Shown: in pieces, positions 1-9,745 of the stretch
Layout: each line of letters starts with the position of its first letter
Numbering within the stretch: position 1 is the first letter of the stretch
Origin: Streptomyces luomodiensis
GTDB lineage: Bacteria; Actinomycetota; Actinomycetes; Streptomycetales; Streptomycetaceae
NCBI RefSeq assembly: GCF_031679605.1
Contig: NZ_CP117522.1
Coordinates: 4,712,001 to 4,776,000, forward strand
Length of the DNA: 64,000 bases
Direction: 5' to 3'
The notes under the pieces: model-generated
What the model saw: the letters and a program-made list of their open reading frames with translations, nothing else
What the model was told of the DNA's origin: nothing
Database searches by the model: none
Program-made: the position numbers and the translations under genes

Positions 1-920
1 CCGACCTTGGCCGCGACGGCCAGCACGGCCTCGCCGGTGTGCCCGTCGGAGACCTCGGTGAAGTCGGCGGGGTCGACCAGGGCCAGATAGTCGAGGACGA
101 GCGGCGGTTCGAGCGTGGCCGCCTCGTCGAGCACCGCGCGCGCCGCGGACCGCACCGCGTCGGGGGACGCGACCCGTATCAGCTCGTGCTCCTCGGCGTC
201 GGCCGGGGCCTCCCCGGCCGCCAGCAGCCCCGCGTCCCGCCCCGCGAACAGCGCCCGGGACAGGGCCAGCGCGGTGTCCCGCTCCTGGGCGGACAGATAG
301 CGGTTCCGGCTGGAGAGGGCCAGGCCGTCGCCCTCCCGGACGGTGGGGACGCCGACGATCTCGACCGGGAAGTTCAGGTCGCGCGCCATCCGGCGGACCA
401 GCGCCAGCTGCTGGGCGTCCTTCTCGCCGAAGAAGGCGACATCGGGGCGGGTGATGTGGAGCAGCTTGGCGACGACGGTGAGCATCCCGTCGAAGTGACC
501 GGGCCGCGACGCGCCCTCATAGCCCTCGCCCATGGGGCCGGCGGCCATCCGGATGCGCGGCTCCCCGTCCGGGTACACCTCCTCGCCGGCCGGGGCGAAG
601 ACGATGTCCGCGCCCGCCGCGGCCGCGACCTTGAGGTCGGCGTCCAGGGTGCGCGGATAGCGGTCGAGGTCCTCGCCCGCGCCGAACTGGAGCGGGTTGA
701 CGAAGACGGTGACGGTCACCAGGCCCTTGGCGCCCACCCGGGCGCGGGCGGCGCGGATGAGCGAGGCGTGCCCGTCGTGCAGCGCGCCCATGGTCATCAC
801 GACGGCCGTGCGCCCCGGCACGGCGAAGTGGGCGAGCGCCGCGTCCAGCTCCGAGCGATGACGGAACAGCTCCACATCCGGCTCCCCGGGAAGCGCCTTG
901 GTCCACAGCTTCGGGCTCAT
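1..920 (-). CDS. panC: Pantoate--beta-alanine ligase, 3' end cut by window
   Basis: Pantothenate synthetase condenses pantoate with beta-alanine using ATP (cytosol, coenzyme A pathway). Reading down from 920 the protein shows the family motifs in order: [11 protein letters not shown] (ATP site), [28 protein letters not shown] and SSRNRYLS. The ATG at 920-918 overlaps the TGA of the upstream DUF2520 gene (ATGA), and GGAGG lies about 9 bases before it, so the two are translationally coupled. About 306 residues are visible and the C-terminus lies outside the window. The pairing of panC with a ketopantoate-reductase-like dehydrogenase is common in actinobacteria. Confidence 0.95.
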   Translation of the reverse strand, partial: MSPKLWTKALPGEPDVELFRHRSELDAALAHFAVPGRTAVVMTMGALHDGHASLIRAARARVGAKGLVTVTVFVNPLQFGAGEDLDRYPRTLDADLKVAAAAGADIVFAPAGEEVYPDGEPRIRMAAGPMGEGYEGASRPGHFDGMLTVVAKLLHITRPDVAFFGEKDAQQLALVRRMARDLNFPVEIVGVPTVREGDGLALSSRNRYLSAQERDTALALSRALFAGRDAGLLAAGEAPADAEEHELIRVASPDAVRSAARAVLDEAATLEPPLVLDYLALVDPADFTEVSDGHTGEAVLAVAAKV

Positions 921-1852
921 GCCTCGGTACCTCCCCGGCCCCGCACATCGGTCACATCGGAGAGCACGCCCAGCAGGTCCTCCGCGAGCTCGGGCTTGAG
1001 CAGGCCGTGCGCGAGCGCCCGGTCCGCGGTCGTACGGGCCATGGCCAGATAGCCGGCGACGGCCTGGGGGGCGTGCCGCCGCAGCTCCGCGACATGTGCG
1101 GCGACCGTGCCCGCGTCGCCGCGCGCGACCGGACCGGTCAGCGCGGCGTCGCCGCTGCGCAGCGCGTTGTCCAGCGCGGCGCCGAGGAGGGGGCCGAGCA
1201 TCCGGTCGGGGGCCTCGACCCCGGACGCGCGCAGCAGCTCCATGGACTGGGCGACCAGCGTGGTGAGGTGGTTGGCGCCGATGGCGAGGGCGGCGTGATA
1301 GAGCGGACGGGCCTCCTCCGCGACCCACTCGGGCTCCCCGCCCATCTCGATGACCAGCGCCTCGGCCGCCAGCCGCAGCTCCTCGGGGGCGGTGACGCCG
1401 AAGGAGCAGCCGGCCAGCCGCTGGACGTCCACCGAGGTGCCGGTGAAGGTCATGACGGGGTGCAGCGCGAGCGGCAGCGCACCGGCCCGCAGCGCCGGCT
1501 CCAGCACACCGACCCCATAGCGGCCGGAGGTGTGCACCAGCAGCTGGCCGGGGCGCACCGCACCGGTTTCGGCCAGACCGCTGACCAACTCGGGCAGGGC
1601 GTCGTCGGGGACGGTGAGCAGCACCAGCTCGGCCCGCGCCAGCACCTCGGAGGGCGGGACGACCGGGACTTCGGGAAGCAGGGCGGCGGCCCGGCGCACG
1701 GAGGCGTCGGAAACACCGGACGCGGCGACCGGGCGGTGCCCGGCCAGCCGGAGCGAGGCGGCGAGGGCGGGGCCGACGCGGCCCGCGCCGACGACCCCGA
1801 CGGTGAGCCGGGCAGGTCGGTCCCGCGGCTCGGGAAGTGGTTGTGCGTTCAC
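917..1852 (-). CDS. Rossmann-fold DUF2520 dehydrogenase-like protein
   Basis: 311 residues. The N-terminus has a dinucleotide-binding glycine motif ([17 protein letters not shown], about residues 16-32), followed by a Rossmann domain and a C-terminal all-helical DUF2520 domain, an architecture resembling ProC and PanE. The substrate is unknown; the ATGA overlap with panC suggests a role near pantoate formation, but that is inference. The GTG at 1852 is chosen because GGAAGG lies 11 bases upstream and the Rossmann domain begins soon after. The reading frame stays open much further upstream, but that stretch is antisense to the next gene and has no conserved content. Confidence 0.85.
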   Translation of the reverse strand: MNAQPLPEPRDRPARLTVGVVGAGRVGPALAASLRLAGHRPVAASGVSDASVRRAAALLPEVPVVPPSEVLARAELVLLTVPDDALPELVSGLAETGAVRPGQLLVHTSGRYGVGVLEPALRAGALPLALHPVMTFTGTSVDVQRLAGCSFGVTAPEELRLAAEALVIEMGGEPEWVAEEARPLYHAALAIGANHLTTLVAQSMELLRASGVEAPDRMLGPLLGAALDNALRSGDAALTGPVARGDAGTVAAHVAELRRHAPQAVAGYLAMARTTADRALAHGLLKPELAEDLLGVLSDVTDVRGRGGTEA

Positions 1853-1999
1853 GCGACAGCGGCCTTCCGTTCCAGTCCTCAGGGGGTACCGGACGATTCC
1901 CCGCCATGCTACGCGAGTGTTTCCGGGGGGTTTGGCCGCACACCCGGGCCTGTGGACAACTCTGTGGTCCGACGGACGTCCGTACGACATCATCGGCCC

Positions 2000-3247
2000 A
2001 TGGCGGACGACACGGACGGCACGGACAGCGGCAAGGGCGGCGGCACGGACAGCGGCACGGACGAGGTGGCCGACGGCACGGGGGGCGACCCGGAGCGGGC
2101 CGCGCGAGCGCGCCGCCTCGCGGCCTGGCACGCCTCCGAGCGGACGCTCGCACGGCCGTCGGCGAATGGGCGGATCGCCGAGCGGCTGGCCGACCTCACG
2201 GCCGCCCTTACGGCCGACGGCCCGTCGTACGGCGGGGACGGATACGTGGACGTCTACGGCGACGGGATCGTGGCGGAGCTGGAGCGGCGGGTCGCCGCAC
2301 TGCTCGGCATGGAGGCCGCGGCGTTCTTCCCCACCGGCACCATGGCGCAGCAGATCGCGCTGCGCTGCTGGGCGGGGCGCACCGGCACCCCGGTGGTGGC
2401 GGTGCATCCGCTGGCGCATCTGGAGGTGCACGAGCGGGACGCGTATCTGACGGTGAGCGGGCTGCGCGCGGTGGCGACGACGCGCGAGCCGCGGCCGCCC
2501 ACCGCCGAGGAGATCCGCGACCTCGACGAGCCGTTCGGCACGCTCGCCCTCGAACTGCCGCTGCGCGACGCCGGATTCCTGCTGCCCGAGTGGGACGAGC
2601 TGGTCGCGGTCGTGGAGGCGGCCCGGGAGCGGGACGCGGTGGTGCACTTCGACGGGGCGCGGCTGTGGGAGTGCACGGCACACTTCGGCCGGGGGCTGGA
2701 GGAGATCGCCGCCCTGGCGGACTCCGTCTACGTGTCCTTCTACAAGTCGCTCGACGGCATCTCGGGGGCCGCGCTGGCCGGGCCCGAGACCCTGGTGGCG
2801 GAGGCCAAGGCATGGCGCCACCGGTACGGCGGCCAGGTCTTCCAGCAGTGGCCGGCCGCACTGGCCGCGCTGGCCGGCCTGGACCGCGAACTGCCGAGGC
2901 TTCCGTCGTACGTGGCACACGCCCGGGTCGTGGCGGAGGCGCTGCGGAAGGCGTTCACGGCGGCGGGGGTGGCGTGGTCGCGGGTGCATCCCGAGGTGCC
3001 GCACACCCACCAGTTCCAGGTGTGGCTGCCGTATCCGGCGGCGGTGCTGGACGAGGCGGGGGTGCGGCTGGCGGAGGAGACCCGGACGACGCTGTTCCGG
3101 CGCTGGACGGAGCCGGGGCCGCCCGGACTGGCCACGACGGAGGTGACGGTCGCCTCACCCGCACTGGAGTGGACCGCCGACGACGTCACGGCCGCGGCCG
3201 ACGCCTTCCTGGCGCGGGTCCGGGAGCTCATGAAGGAGGACGGCTGA
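2000..3247 (+). CDS. Threonine aldolase-like / beta-eliminating lyase family PLP enzyme
   Basis: 415 residues. A fold-type I PLP enzyme of the low-specificity threonine aldolase group, which cleaves beta-hydroxy amino acids to glycine and an aldehyde. Visible motifs: [13 protein letters not shown] (cofactor phosphate region), HFDGARLWE (Asp that pairs with the pyridine nitrogen) and [14 protein letters not shown] (Schiff-base lysine). The first 35 or so residues are a low-complexity Gly/Asp/Thr stretch that is probably disordered. The ATG at 2000 is the first start in a plausible promoter gap after the divergent gene at 1852. Its 3' end overlaps the convergent gene at 3228 by 20 bases. The substrate is not determined by sequence. 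Confidence 0.85.
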   Translation: MADDTDGTDSGKGGGTDSGTDEVADGTGGDPERAARARRLAAWHASERTLARPSANGRIAERLADLTAALTADGPSYGGDGYVDVYGDGIVAELERRVAALLGMEAAAFFPTGTMAQQIALRCWAGRTGTPVVAVHPLAHLEVHERDAYLTVSGLRAVATTREPRPPTAEEIRDLDEPFGTLALELPLRDAGFLLPEWDELVAVVEAARERDAVVHFDGARLWECTAHFGRGLEEIAALADSVYVSFYKSLDGISGAALAGPETLVAEAKAWRHRYGGQVFQQWPAALAALAGLDRELPRLPSYVAHARVVAEALRKAFTAAGVAWSRVHPEVPHTHQFQVWLPYPAAVLDEAGVRLAEETRTTLFRRWTEPGPPGLATTEVTVASPALEWTADDVTAAADAFLARVRELMKEDG

Positions 3248-3578
3248 CCGGCGCCGCAGGGCGTCGAGCCCCTCTTACGGCGTGCACGGATCGCACGGCG
3301 TGCACGGATCGCACGGCTCTTACGGCTGTCGCGGCTCTTGCGCTCGCTTTCCCGGTCCACAGGACGCCGAGGGCCCTTACGGCGCGCAGCGCGTCCGTAA
3401 GGCGGCCATGACGGCCGCGGCGGCGGACCGGGCGCTCCGCCATCACCCGCCGGAAGTCGCGGTACTCCCGCAGCTCCCGGAGGGTGCGCCAGTGGTGCCG
3501 GCCCGGTGCGGGCGGGGCGGGTTCGCCGCGCTGGGCGGCCCGGTACAGGTCGAGTGCGTACTGCTCGGTGAGGGACAT
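3228..3578 (-). CDS. Small basic Streptomyces protein, unknown function
   Basis: 116 residues from the ATG at 3578 (start MSLTEQYALDLYRAAQRGEP). I recognise the N-terminus as typical of a small conserved streptomycete protein but know no function. Residues 1-50 look helical and conserved. The C-terminal half is arginine/alanine-rich and contains a duplicated AVRSVH segment produced by an 18-bp tandem repeat at 3281-3316. A start 12 codons upstream (3614) is possible. The last 20 bases overlap the convergent aldolase-like gene. Confidence 0.6.
   Translation of the reverse strand: MSLTEQYALDLYRAAQRGEPAPPAPGRHHWRTLRELREYRDFRRVMAERPVRRRGRHGRLTDALRAVRALGVLWTGKASARAATAVRAVRSVHAVRSVHAVRGARRPAAPVSRPPS
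3281..3316. repeat. 18-bp perfect tandem duplication
   Basis: The unit CGTGCACGGATCGCACGG occurs at 3281-3298 and 3299-3316. It falls in frame in the C-terminal part of the small gene at 3228 and duplicates six residues. Confidence 0.85.
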
Positions 3579-3677
3579 GGCTCGACCGTCCGCCCGGCCC
3601 CGGGCGCGGGTCACGCCGATTGACGAGGGCCGTCAAACGAGGGCGGCGCCGACCGGGGACTCCCGCACCATGGGCAC

Positions 3678-4760
3678 ATGGCCAACGTCATCGACATCGC
3701 CGGGCTACCGCCCGAGCGCATCGTCTTCAGCCCGTCCCCGCTCGCCGAGCTGGGCGCCGCGCTCCATGTGCTGTCCGAGCCCGGCCACCACCCCGGGCTG
3801 CACGGCTGGGCCACCGCCACCGCCTCCGGCCTCAAACCGGATCTCGCGGACCGGCTCCACGAAGCCGACTTCCTGTGGCGCTCGGCCCGCTCCGATCTGC
3901 TCCTCCCGGCCGTCCCCGGGGCGACGCTCGCGGAGGAGCTGGACGCGCTGGACCGGATCGACGACGAGACGTTCGTGGCGGCCGCCTTCGAGATCGCCTG
4001 CTCCACCTCGTACACCCAGCACACCCCCTCGCCGCTGGTCGACGCGGACGAACGGGCCCGGGTCCGCGAGATGGCGGCGGCCCGGGGGCCTCGGCAGGCG
4101 GCCTTCACCGATCGCATGCTGGCCGACCCGGACGGGCTGCGGGTGTGGTTGCGGCGGCTGCTGGAGGACTGCGACCAGGCGTTCTTCGCCGACACCTGGC
4201 GGCGGGTGCGCGTCCAGCTGGCCGCCGACGCCCGCCACAAGGCCGAGCTGCTACGGCGCAAGGGGCTCGCGGAGGCGCTGGCGGCGGCCTCGGCCGCGCT
4301 GTCGCTGTCGGAGGACGGGGACCGCGTCCTGGTCGACAAGCTGGCGGGCGGCCGTACGACGGCGTCCGGCGACGGCATCACCTTCATCCCGACCGCCTTC
4401 GGCTGGCCGCATCTCTTCGTCGTCCACGCCCCCGGCTGGCGCCCGGTGGTCCAGTACCCGGTCACCACCCCCGAGCTGCCCCCGCCCGCCGCCCTGGAGC
4501 TCGTCCAGCGCCGCCTCGATGCCCTGGCCCACCCGATGCGCATGCGCCTGTGCCGCACGCTCGCCCGCGGCCCGCACACCACCGGTGAACTCTCCGAGTC
4601 GCACGGCATCACGCCCCCGGAGGTCTCCCGCCACATCGCCGTCCTGAAGAAGGCCGGTCTCCTCACCACCCGCCGCCGTGGCCGCTATGTGCTGCACCAG
4701 CTCGAGCTGACCTCGGTGGCCCGGCTGGGCAGCGACTTCCTGGAGAGCGTCCTGCGGTAG
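3678..4760 (+). CDS. DUF5937 / ArsR-type winged-helix transcriptional regulator
   Basis: 360 residues. Residues 1 to about 250 form the DUF5937-like sensor region. The C-terminal 90 residues are an ArsR winged helix: LDALAHPMRMRLCRTLARG, then TTGELSESHGITPPEVSRHI (recognition region), then the wing RRRGRYVLHQLE. No metal-binding cysteine pair is evident, so it is unlikely to be a classical metal sensor. The next gene is another ArsR-type regulator 99 bases downstream on the same strand. Target and ligand are unknown. Confidence 0.85.
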   Translation: MANVIDIAGLPPERIVFSPSPLAELGAALHVLSEPGHHPGLHGWATATASGLKPDLADRLHEADFLWRSARSDLLLPAVPGATLAEELDALDRIDDETFVAAAFEIACSTSYTQHTPSPLVDADERARVREMAAARGPRQAAFTDRMLADPDGLRVWLRRLLEDCDQAFFADTWRRVRVQLAADARHKAELLRRKGLAEALAAASAALSLSEDGDRVLVDKLAGGRTTASGDGITFIPTAFGWPHLFVVHAPGWRPVVQYPVTTPELPPPAALELVQRRLDALAHPMRMRLCRTLARGPHTTGELSESHGITPPEVSRHIAVLKKAGLLTTRRRGRYVLHQLELTSVARLGSDFLESVLR

Positions 4761-4859
4761 GGCCGCATGCCCGGCCGCGCCCGCCTAGGATGTTCACCCC
4801 ACAGCGAACATCAGCCGGGGCCGTGCGTGGGCCGTGAGCGGCGGAGGAGCAGAGCAGCG

Positions 4860-5216
4860 ATGAGCAACCGGAGCCACCGGCCCGCGCCCGAGCACACCCA
4901 CCCCGACGACGTCCCCGTGCAGACCGCGCTCGCGGCGCTCGCCGATCCCGTGCGGCTTCAGCTGGTCCGCGAGCTGGCCACGGCGGCCGACTGGGAGCGC
5001 ACCTGCGGCACCTTCGACGTGCCCGTGGGCAAGGCGGCCCTCAGCCACCACTTCTCGGTGCTGCGCGCGGCCGGGCTGATCGAACAGCGCGACCAGGGCC
5101 CCAAGCGGGTCAACCGGCTGCGCCGCCCCGAGTTCGACCAGCGCTTCCCCGGACTGCTCGACCTGGTGTTGCGCGAGCGGCAGGAGGACGGTGCGCGCGG
5201 CGAGGACGAACGGTAA
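4860..5216 (+). CDS. ArsR-family HTH regulator
   Basis: 118 residues. A compact winged-helix regulator: LAALADPVRLQLVREL, then FDVPVGKAALSHHFSVLRAAG (helix-turn-helix) and a short wing ending RVNRLRRPEFD. The only cysteine is in TCGTF, so a metal site is not obvious. The start is the ATG at 4860 preceded by GGAGGAG. The stop codon lies inside the first unit of a 20-bp tandem repeat (5213-5317). Confidence 0.85.
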   Translation: MSNRSHRPAPEHTHPDDVPVQTALAALADPVRLQLVRELATAADWERTCGTFDVPVGKAALSHHFSVLRAAGLIEQRDQGPKRVNRLRRPEFDQRFPGLLDLVLRERQEDGARGEDER

Positions 5217-5317
5217 GGCGCCCGCCCAGGCAGTAAGGCGGCCGTCACGGCGGTAAGACGCCCGCCACGGCAGTAAGGCGGCCGTCACGGCCGTGAACAC
5301 GACCGTAAGGACGCCGT
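5213..5317. repeat. 20-bp tandem repeat spanning the stop codon of the ArsR gene
   Basis: Units start at 5213, 5233, 5253 and 5273 (core GTAAGGCGGCCGTCACGGC), with a decayed unit at 5293 and a final GTAAGGACGCC at 5305. The TAA of the upstream gene (5214-5216) is part of unit one. Confidence 0.85.
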
Positions 5318-5318
5318 C

Positions 5319-6017
5319 TCAGCGGGCCGGTCCGGCCGAGCCCCCGGCCCGTACCAGCCCCGTCTCATAGGCCATCACCACCACCTGCACCCGGTCGCGC
5401 AGCTCCAGCTTGGTGAGGATGCGGCCCACATGGGTCTTCACGGTCGCCTCGGACAGCACCAGCCGCGCCGCGATCTCGCCGTTCGACAGCCCCTGCGCGA
5501 CCAGCAGCATCACCTCGCGCTCCCGGTCGGTGAGCCGCGCCAGCTCCGGACGGTCCCGGCCCACCGCCCCGCCGGCTCCCCCGCTGCCCGGCAGCATCGG
5601 CGCGAACCGGTCCAGCAGCCGGCGCGTCGTACTGGGCGCGACTACCGCGTCACCGCTGTGCACCGCGCGGATCGCCGTGAGCAGTTCCTCCGGCGGCACG
5701 TCCTTGAGCATGAAGCCGCCCGCCCCGGCCTTGAGCGCGGAGAAGGCGTACTCGTCCAGATCGAACGTGGTCAGGATGATGACCTTCGGCGCCCCCTCCC
5801 GCTCGCATATCCGCCGGGTCGTCTCCACCCCGTCCAGCTTCGGCATCCGGACGTCCATGAGGACGACGTCCACCTCCGTGGAGCGCAGCGCCTCCAGTGC
5901 CTCCACCCCGTCTCCCGCCTCGGCGACGACCTCCATGTCGGGCTGGGCCGCGAGCACCATCCGGAAGCCGGTGCGCAGCAGCATTTGGTCATCGACGAGC
6001 ATGACGCGGATCGACAT
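5319..6017 (-). CDS. NarL/FixJ-type response regulator
   Basis: 232 residues. The receiver domain has an acidic pair (VMLVDDQ, residues 9-10), phospho-acceptor Asp55 (VVLMDVRMP), the switch region ILTT and the conserved Lys in MLKDVP. The C-terminal LuxR-type helix-turn-helix begins LTDREREVMLLVAQG and contains EATVKTHVGRIL. It is downstream of the histidine kinase at 6135 on the same strand (117-base gap) and forms a two-component pair with it. ATG 6017 is preferred over an upstream start at 6089 because GGGAAGGGAC precedes it and the receiver begins immediately. Confidence 0.92.
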   Translation of the reverse strand: MSIRVMLVDDQMLLRTGFRMVLAAQPDMEVVAEAGDGVEALEALRSTEVDVVLMDVRMPKLDGVETTRRICEREGAPKVIILTTFDLDEYAFSALKAGAGGFMLKDVPPEELLTAIRAVHSGDAVVAPSTTRRLLDRFAPMLPGSGGAGGAVGRDRPELARLTDREREVMLLVAQGLSNGEIAARLVLSEATVKTHVGRILTKLELRDRVQVVVMAYETGLVRAGGSAGPAR

Positions 6018-6134
6018 CCGGACGGGTCCCTTCCCTCTGGCCGACAGCCGGCCGACAACCGGCCGACAACCTGGTCTGATCACGAGCACATACGGGCATA
6101 TACGTGCACGTACGGCTCATGGCGCGCCCACCGC

Positions 6135-7331
6135 TCAGCGGACCGGTTTCAGCGGCAGCAGTGCGCTGATCCGGAAGCCGCCGCCCGGCCGCGGGCCCGC
6201 GTCGAGCGTGCCGCCCACCATGCCGACGCGCTCCCGCATCCCGATCAGCCCGTGGCCGCTGCCGTCGGCGCCGCCGTCCTCGTACATCTCGCGCTGCGCA
6301 CCCCGCCCGTCGTCCTCGACCAGCAGCCCGAGCCCGTCGTCGAAGTAGGTGAGGCGGACGCTCGCGCCCACGTCCGGGCCGCCGTGCTTACGCGTGTTGG
6401 TGAGCGCCTCCTGCACGATGCGGTACGCGGTCAGCTCGACCCCGCTGGGCAGCTGGCGCGGGCTGCCCACCACCTTGAAGTCCACCGGGAGCCCGGCACC
6501 GCGCGCCTGCTTCACGAGCTCGTCGATCTGCTCGACGTCCGGCTGGGGGACGTACTCGTTCTCCTCGCCCGGCTCCCCGGTGCGCAGCACGCCCAGCAGC
6601 CGCCGCATCTCGGCGAGCGCCTGGCGGCCGGTGCCGGAGATCGTCTCCAGCGCCTGCCGGGCCTGTTCGGGCGAGGCGTCCATGACGTACGCGGCGCCGT
6701 CCGCCTGGACCACCATCACCGATACGTTGTGCGCCACGACGTCGTGCAGCTCCCGCGCGATCCGGGCGCGCTCGGCGGCCACCGCGACCTTCGACTGTGC
6801 CTCGCGCTCCTTCTCCAGCCGGGCGGCGCGCTCCTCGAGCTGGGCGTAGTAGGCGCGGCGGGTGCGGATCGAGTCGCCGAGCACCCAGGCCAGGACGAAG
6901 GGGATGGCGACGAAGACCGTCGAGACGACGTTCGCCCACCAGGTCTGCTCGGCGTGCGGCCAGCGGAGGGCCGAGAGGGGGGTCGCGCTGAGCGCCGCGC
7001 CCAGCGCGAACCGGGAGGCCGGGCGCGAGCAGGTGACCGCCACCGTGTAGACGATCACCAGCATGGCGAAGTCGGTGGGGTTGGGCCGGATGCCCGTGGC
7101 CATCTGGGCGACCCCGCACAGGATGGCCAGCGCCAGCATCTTCTCGGGGGCGCGGCGACGCAGCGCGATCGTCGTGCCCAGCGCCAGGATGATCGGCACG
7201 GCCGCGCTCCGGGGCTCCGCGCCCACGGACGCCTCCACGAGCCACAGGAACCCGAAACCGACGAGGAGGACGGCCCAGAAGGTGTCCACCCCCGTCGGAT
7301 GCCTGCGGAGGAATTCGTAGAGGCGCTGCAC
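6135..7331 (-). CDS. DesK-type sensor histidine kinase
   Basis: 398 residues. About five or six membrane segments cover residues 17-155, then a dimerisation helix with the phospho-acceptor His196 in ERARIARELHDVVAHN (HisKA_3) and a HATPase domain with EALTNTRKHGG (N box) and VEDDGRG (G1). There is no large extracytoplasmic sensor loop, so the signal is probably sensed in the membrane. The start is a GTG at 7331. Partner: the NarL-type regulator at 5319. Confidence 0.92.
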   Translation of the reverse strand: MQRLYEFLRRHPTGVDTFWAVLLVGFGFLWLVEASVGAEPRSAAVPIILALGTTIALRRRAPEKMLALAILCGVAQMATGIRPNPTDFAMLVIVYTVAVTCSRPASRFALGAALSATPLSALRWPHAEQTWWANVVSTVFVAIPFVLAWVLGDSIRTRRAYYAQLEERAARLEKEREAQSKVAVAAERARIARELHDVVAHNVSVMVVQADGAAYVMDASPEQARQALETISGTGRQALAEMRRLLGVLRTGEPGEENEYVPQPDVEQIDELVKQARGAGLPVDFKVVGSPRQLPSGVELTAYRIVQEALTNTRKHGGPDVGASVRLTYFDDGLGLLVEDDGRGAQREMYEDGGADGSGHGLIGMRERVGMVGGTLDAGPRPGGGFRISALLPLKPVR

Positions 7332-7440
7332 GTCACCCAGCGTAGGTAGCGCGGAGACCCTCTCGGGTCAGCCCGAGGGGCGATCCGTACCACCCGGTCC
7401 TACTCCCCAAGGTGGATACGACTCCGTTTAGCGTGGCGGA

Positions 7441-8466
7441 GTGGCGACTGAGCAGCATGAGTGGAGCGGATGGCGTACGGCGGCCGAACAGGCGCTGTAC
7501 GGGACGGGCGGCTTCTTCCGGAGCGCGGAGGGCCCGGCGGGGCATTTCCGCACCTCGGTGCATGCCTCACCGCTCTACGCCCAAGCGGTGGCACGGCTGC
7601 TGGAGCGCGTGGACGAGGCGCTGGGGCGACCCGCGGAGCTGGCGCTGGTGGACCTGGGCGCCGGCCGCGGCGAACTGCTCACGGGGGTGCTCGCCCTGGC
7701 CCCCGGCCTGCCGCACGGACTGGAGTGGCGGCTGCGTGCGTACGCGGTGGAGCGGGCGGAGCGGCCGGCCGGCCTGGACGGGCGGATCGCCTGGCTCGAC
7801 GCCCCGCCGGAGGGGTGCGTGGGGCTGCTGTTCGCCAATGAGTGGCTGGACAACGTCCCGGTGGACGTCGCCGAGACCGACGCGGACGGTGTGCCGCGCC
7901 GGGTCGAGGTGGATCTGACGGCCGGGGACGGCACCGAGCGGCTCGGCGCCCCGGTGGCCGGCGAGGACGCCGCATGGCTGGCCCGCTGGTGGCCCCTGGC
8001 GGGCGCCGAACCGGGGCTGCGGGCGGAGATCGGCCACCCGCGCGACGCCGCCTGGGCACGGGCCGTGCGCTCCCTGCGGGCGGGCCTGGCGGTCGCCGTC
8101 GACTACGCCCACGAACGCGCCGCCCGTCCCCCCTTCGGCACGCTGACCGGCTTCCGGGAGGGGCGCGAGGTCCGGCCCGTCCCGGACGGCTCGTGCGATC
8201 TGACGGCGCACGTCGCGATGGACGCGTGCGCCGCCGCGGCCGGGCCCGGCTCCGGGCTGATGACCCAGGCCGAGGCGCTGCGCGCCCTGGGCCTCGACGC
8301 CCGCCGCCCCCCGCTCACCCTGGCCACCACCGACCCGGCCGGCTACGTCCGCGCCCTCAGCGCGGCGGGCGAGGCCGCGGAGCTGACCGACCCGGCCGGT
8401 CTGGGCGCCTTCACCTGGCTCCTCCACCCGGTGGGTCCCGCCTGCGCCGCCCTCCGCCACCTGTGA
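7441..8466 (+). CDS. MidA/NDUFAF7-family SAM-dependent methyltransferase
   Basis: 341 residues. The SAM site [10 protein letters not shown] lies at residues 71-80, followed by [11 protein letters not shown], the family's NE-LDA-PV signature. Known relatives (human NDUFAF7) are arginine methyltransferases required for complex I assembly. The next gene, 91 bases downstream on the same strand, encodes NuoD2, the family of the known substrate. The GTG at 7441 has almost no leader space after GGCGGA, so initiation may be weak or leaderless. The role in bacteria is inferred from the family and neighbour only. Confidence 0.82.
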   Translation: MATEQHEWSGWRTAAEQALYGTGGFFRSAEGPAGHFRTSVHASPLYAQAVARLLERVDEALGRPAELALVDLGAGRGELLTGVLALAPGLPHGLEWRLRAYAVERAERPAGLDGRIAWLDAPPEGCVGLLFANEWLDNVPVDVAETDADGVPRRVEVDLTAGDGTERLGAPVAGEDAAWLARWWPLAGAEPGLRAEIGHPRDAAWARAVRSLRAGLAVAVDYAHERAARPPFGTLTGFREGREVRPVPDGSCDLTAHVAMDACAAAAGPGSGLMTQAEALRALGLDARRPPLTLATTDPAGYVRALSAAGEAAELTDPAGLGAFTWLLHPVGPACAALRHL

Positions 8467-8557
8467 CCGGCGGCGGACATCCCAAGGAGCGCAGGAGCCC
8501 GGTCCGGGGCCGGGGAGCACCCGCGAGGGGCGTTCGGAGAGCTGAGAGACTGGGGGC

Positions 8558-9700
8558 ATGACGGAGACGACAGTCGGCATCGGCGGCGCCGCGGAGAGCA
8601 CGGACATGGTGCTCAACATCGGCCCACAGCACCCCTCCACCCATGGTGTGCTGCGGCTTCGGCTGGTCCTCGACGGGGAGCGGATCCACAGCGCCGAGCC
8701 GGTGATCGGCTATATGCACCGGGGCGCGGAGAAGCTCTTCGAGGCGCGCGACTACCGGCAGATCATCATGCTCGCCAACCGCCACGACTGGCTCTCCGCC
8801 TTCTCCAACGAGCTCGGCGTGGTCCTGGCCGTCGAGCGGATGCTGGGCATGGAGGTCCCGGAGCGGGCGGTGTGGACCCGTACGCTGCTCGCCGAGCTCA
8901 ACCGGGTCCTGAACCACCTGATGTTCCTCGGCTCCTACCCCCTGGAGCTGGGCGGCATCACGCCGATCTTCTACGCGTTCCGGGAGCGCGAGGACCTCCA
9001 GCACGTCATGGAGGAGATCTCCGGCGGCCGGATGCACTACATGTTCAACCGGGTCGGCGGCCTCAAGGACGACCTCCCGGCGGGCTGGCTGGGCCGGGCC
9101 CGGCAGGCCGTGGCCGAGGTGCGCTCGCGGATGGACGTGTACGACGACCTGGTGCTCGGCAACGAGATCTTCCGCGGCCGCACCCGCGACGTCGGCGTGC
9201 TGGCGCGCGAGACGGTGCACGCCTACGGGGTCAGCGGCCCCATCGCGCGGGCCTCGGGCGTCGACTTCGACCTGCGGCGCGACGAGCCGTACCTGGCGTA
9301 CGGGGACCTCCAGGACGTCCTCAAGGTCGTCGTCCGCGAGGAGGGCGACTGCCTCGCCCGTTTCGAATGCCTGCTGGAGCAGACCCACAACTCCCTGGCG
9401 CTGGCCGACGCCTGCCTGGACCGGATCGAAGGGCTCCCGCCGGGCCCGATCAACCAGCGGCTGCCGAAGGTGCTCAAGGCGCCCGAGGGCCACACCTACG
9501 CCTGGACCGAGAACCCGCTCGGTCTCAACGGCTACTACCTCGTCTCCAAGGGCGAGAAGACGCCGTACCGGCTGAAGCTCCGCTCGGCCTCGTACAACAA
9601 CATCCAGGCGCTCACCGAGCTGCTGCCGGGCACCCTCGTCGCCGACATGGTGGCGATCCTGGGGTCGCTCTTCTTCGTCGTCGGCGACATCGACAAGTAG
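8558..9700 (+). CDS. nuoD2: NADH-quinone oxidoreductase subunit D, second copy (NuoD2)
   Basis: 380 residues, homologous to the 49-kDa quinone-site subunit of complex I. Visible: [15 protein letters not shown] (20-34), [10 protein letters not shown] (51-60), [15 protein letters not shown], and a C-terminus matching the family end ([21 protein letters not shown] region). No other nuo gene is nearby, so this is an orphan paralogue separate from any main nuo operon. It is shorter than classical NuoD (about 440), as expected for the NuoD2 group. Arg55, equivalent to the arginine methylated in mammalian NDUFS2, is present. Confidence 0.9.
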   Translation: MTETTVGIGGAAESTDMVLNIGPQHPSTHGVLRLRLVLDGERIHSAEPVIGYMHRGAEKLFEARDYRQIIMLANRHDWLSAFSNELGVVLAVERMLGMEVPERAVWTRTLLAELNRVLNHLMFLGSYPLELGGITPIFYAFREREDLQHVMEEISGGRMHYMFNRVGGLKDDLPAGWLGRARQAVAEVRSRMDVYDDLVLGNEIFRGRTRDVGVLARETVHAYGVSGPIARASGVDFDLRRDEPYLAYGDLQDVLKVVVREEGDCLARFECLLEQTHNSLALADACLDRIEGLPPGPINQRLPKVLKAPEGHTYAWTENPLGLNGYYLVSKGEKTPYRLKLRSASYNNIQALTELLPGTLVADMVAILGSLFFVVGDIDK

Positions 9701-9745
9701 TCCGCGAGCAGCCGGTGCCGGCCGCGGGCCGCGCGGGCGATCCCC

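Noticed and set aside
917..3010. 697-residue minus-strand frame reading past the DUF2520 gene
   Set aside because: Only the part below 1852 has family motifs; the rest is antisense to the aldolase-like gene and arginine-rich, typical of GC-rich shadow frames.
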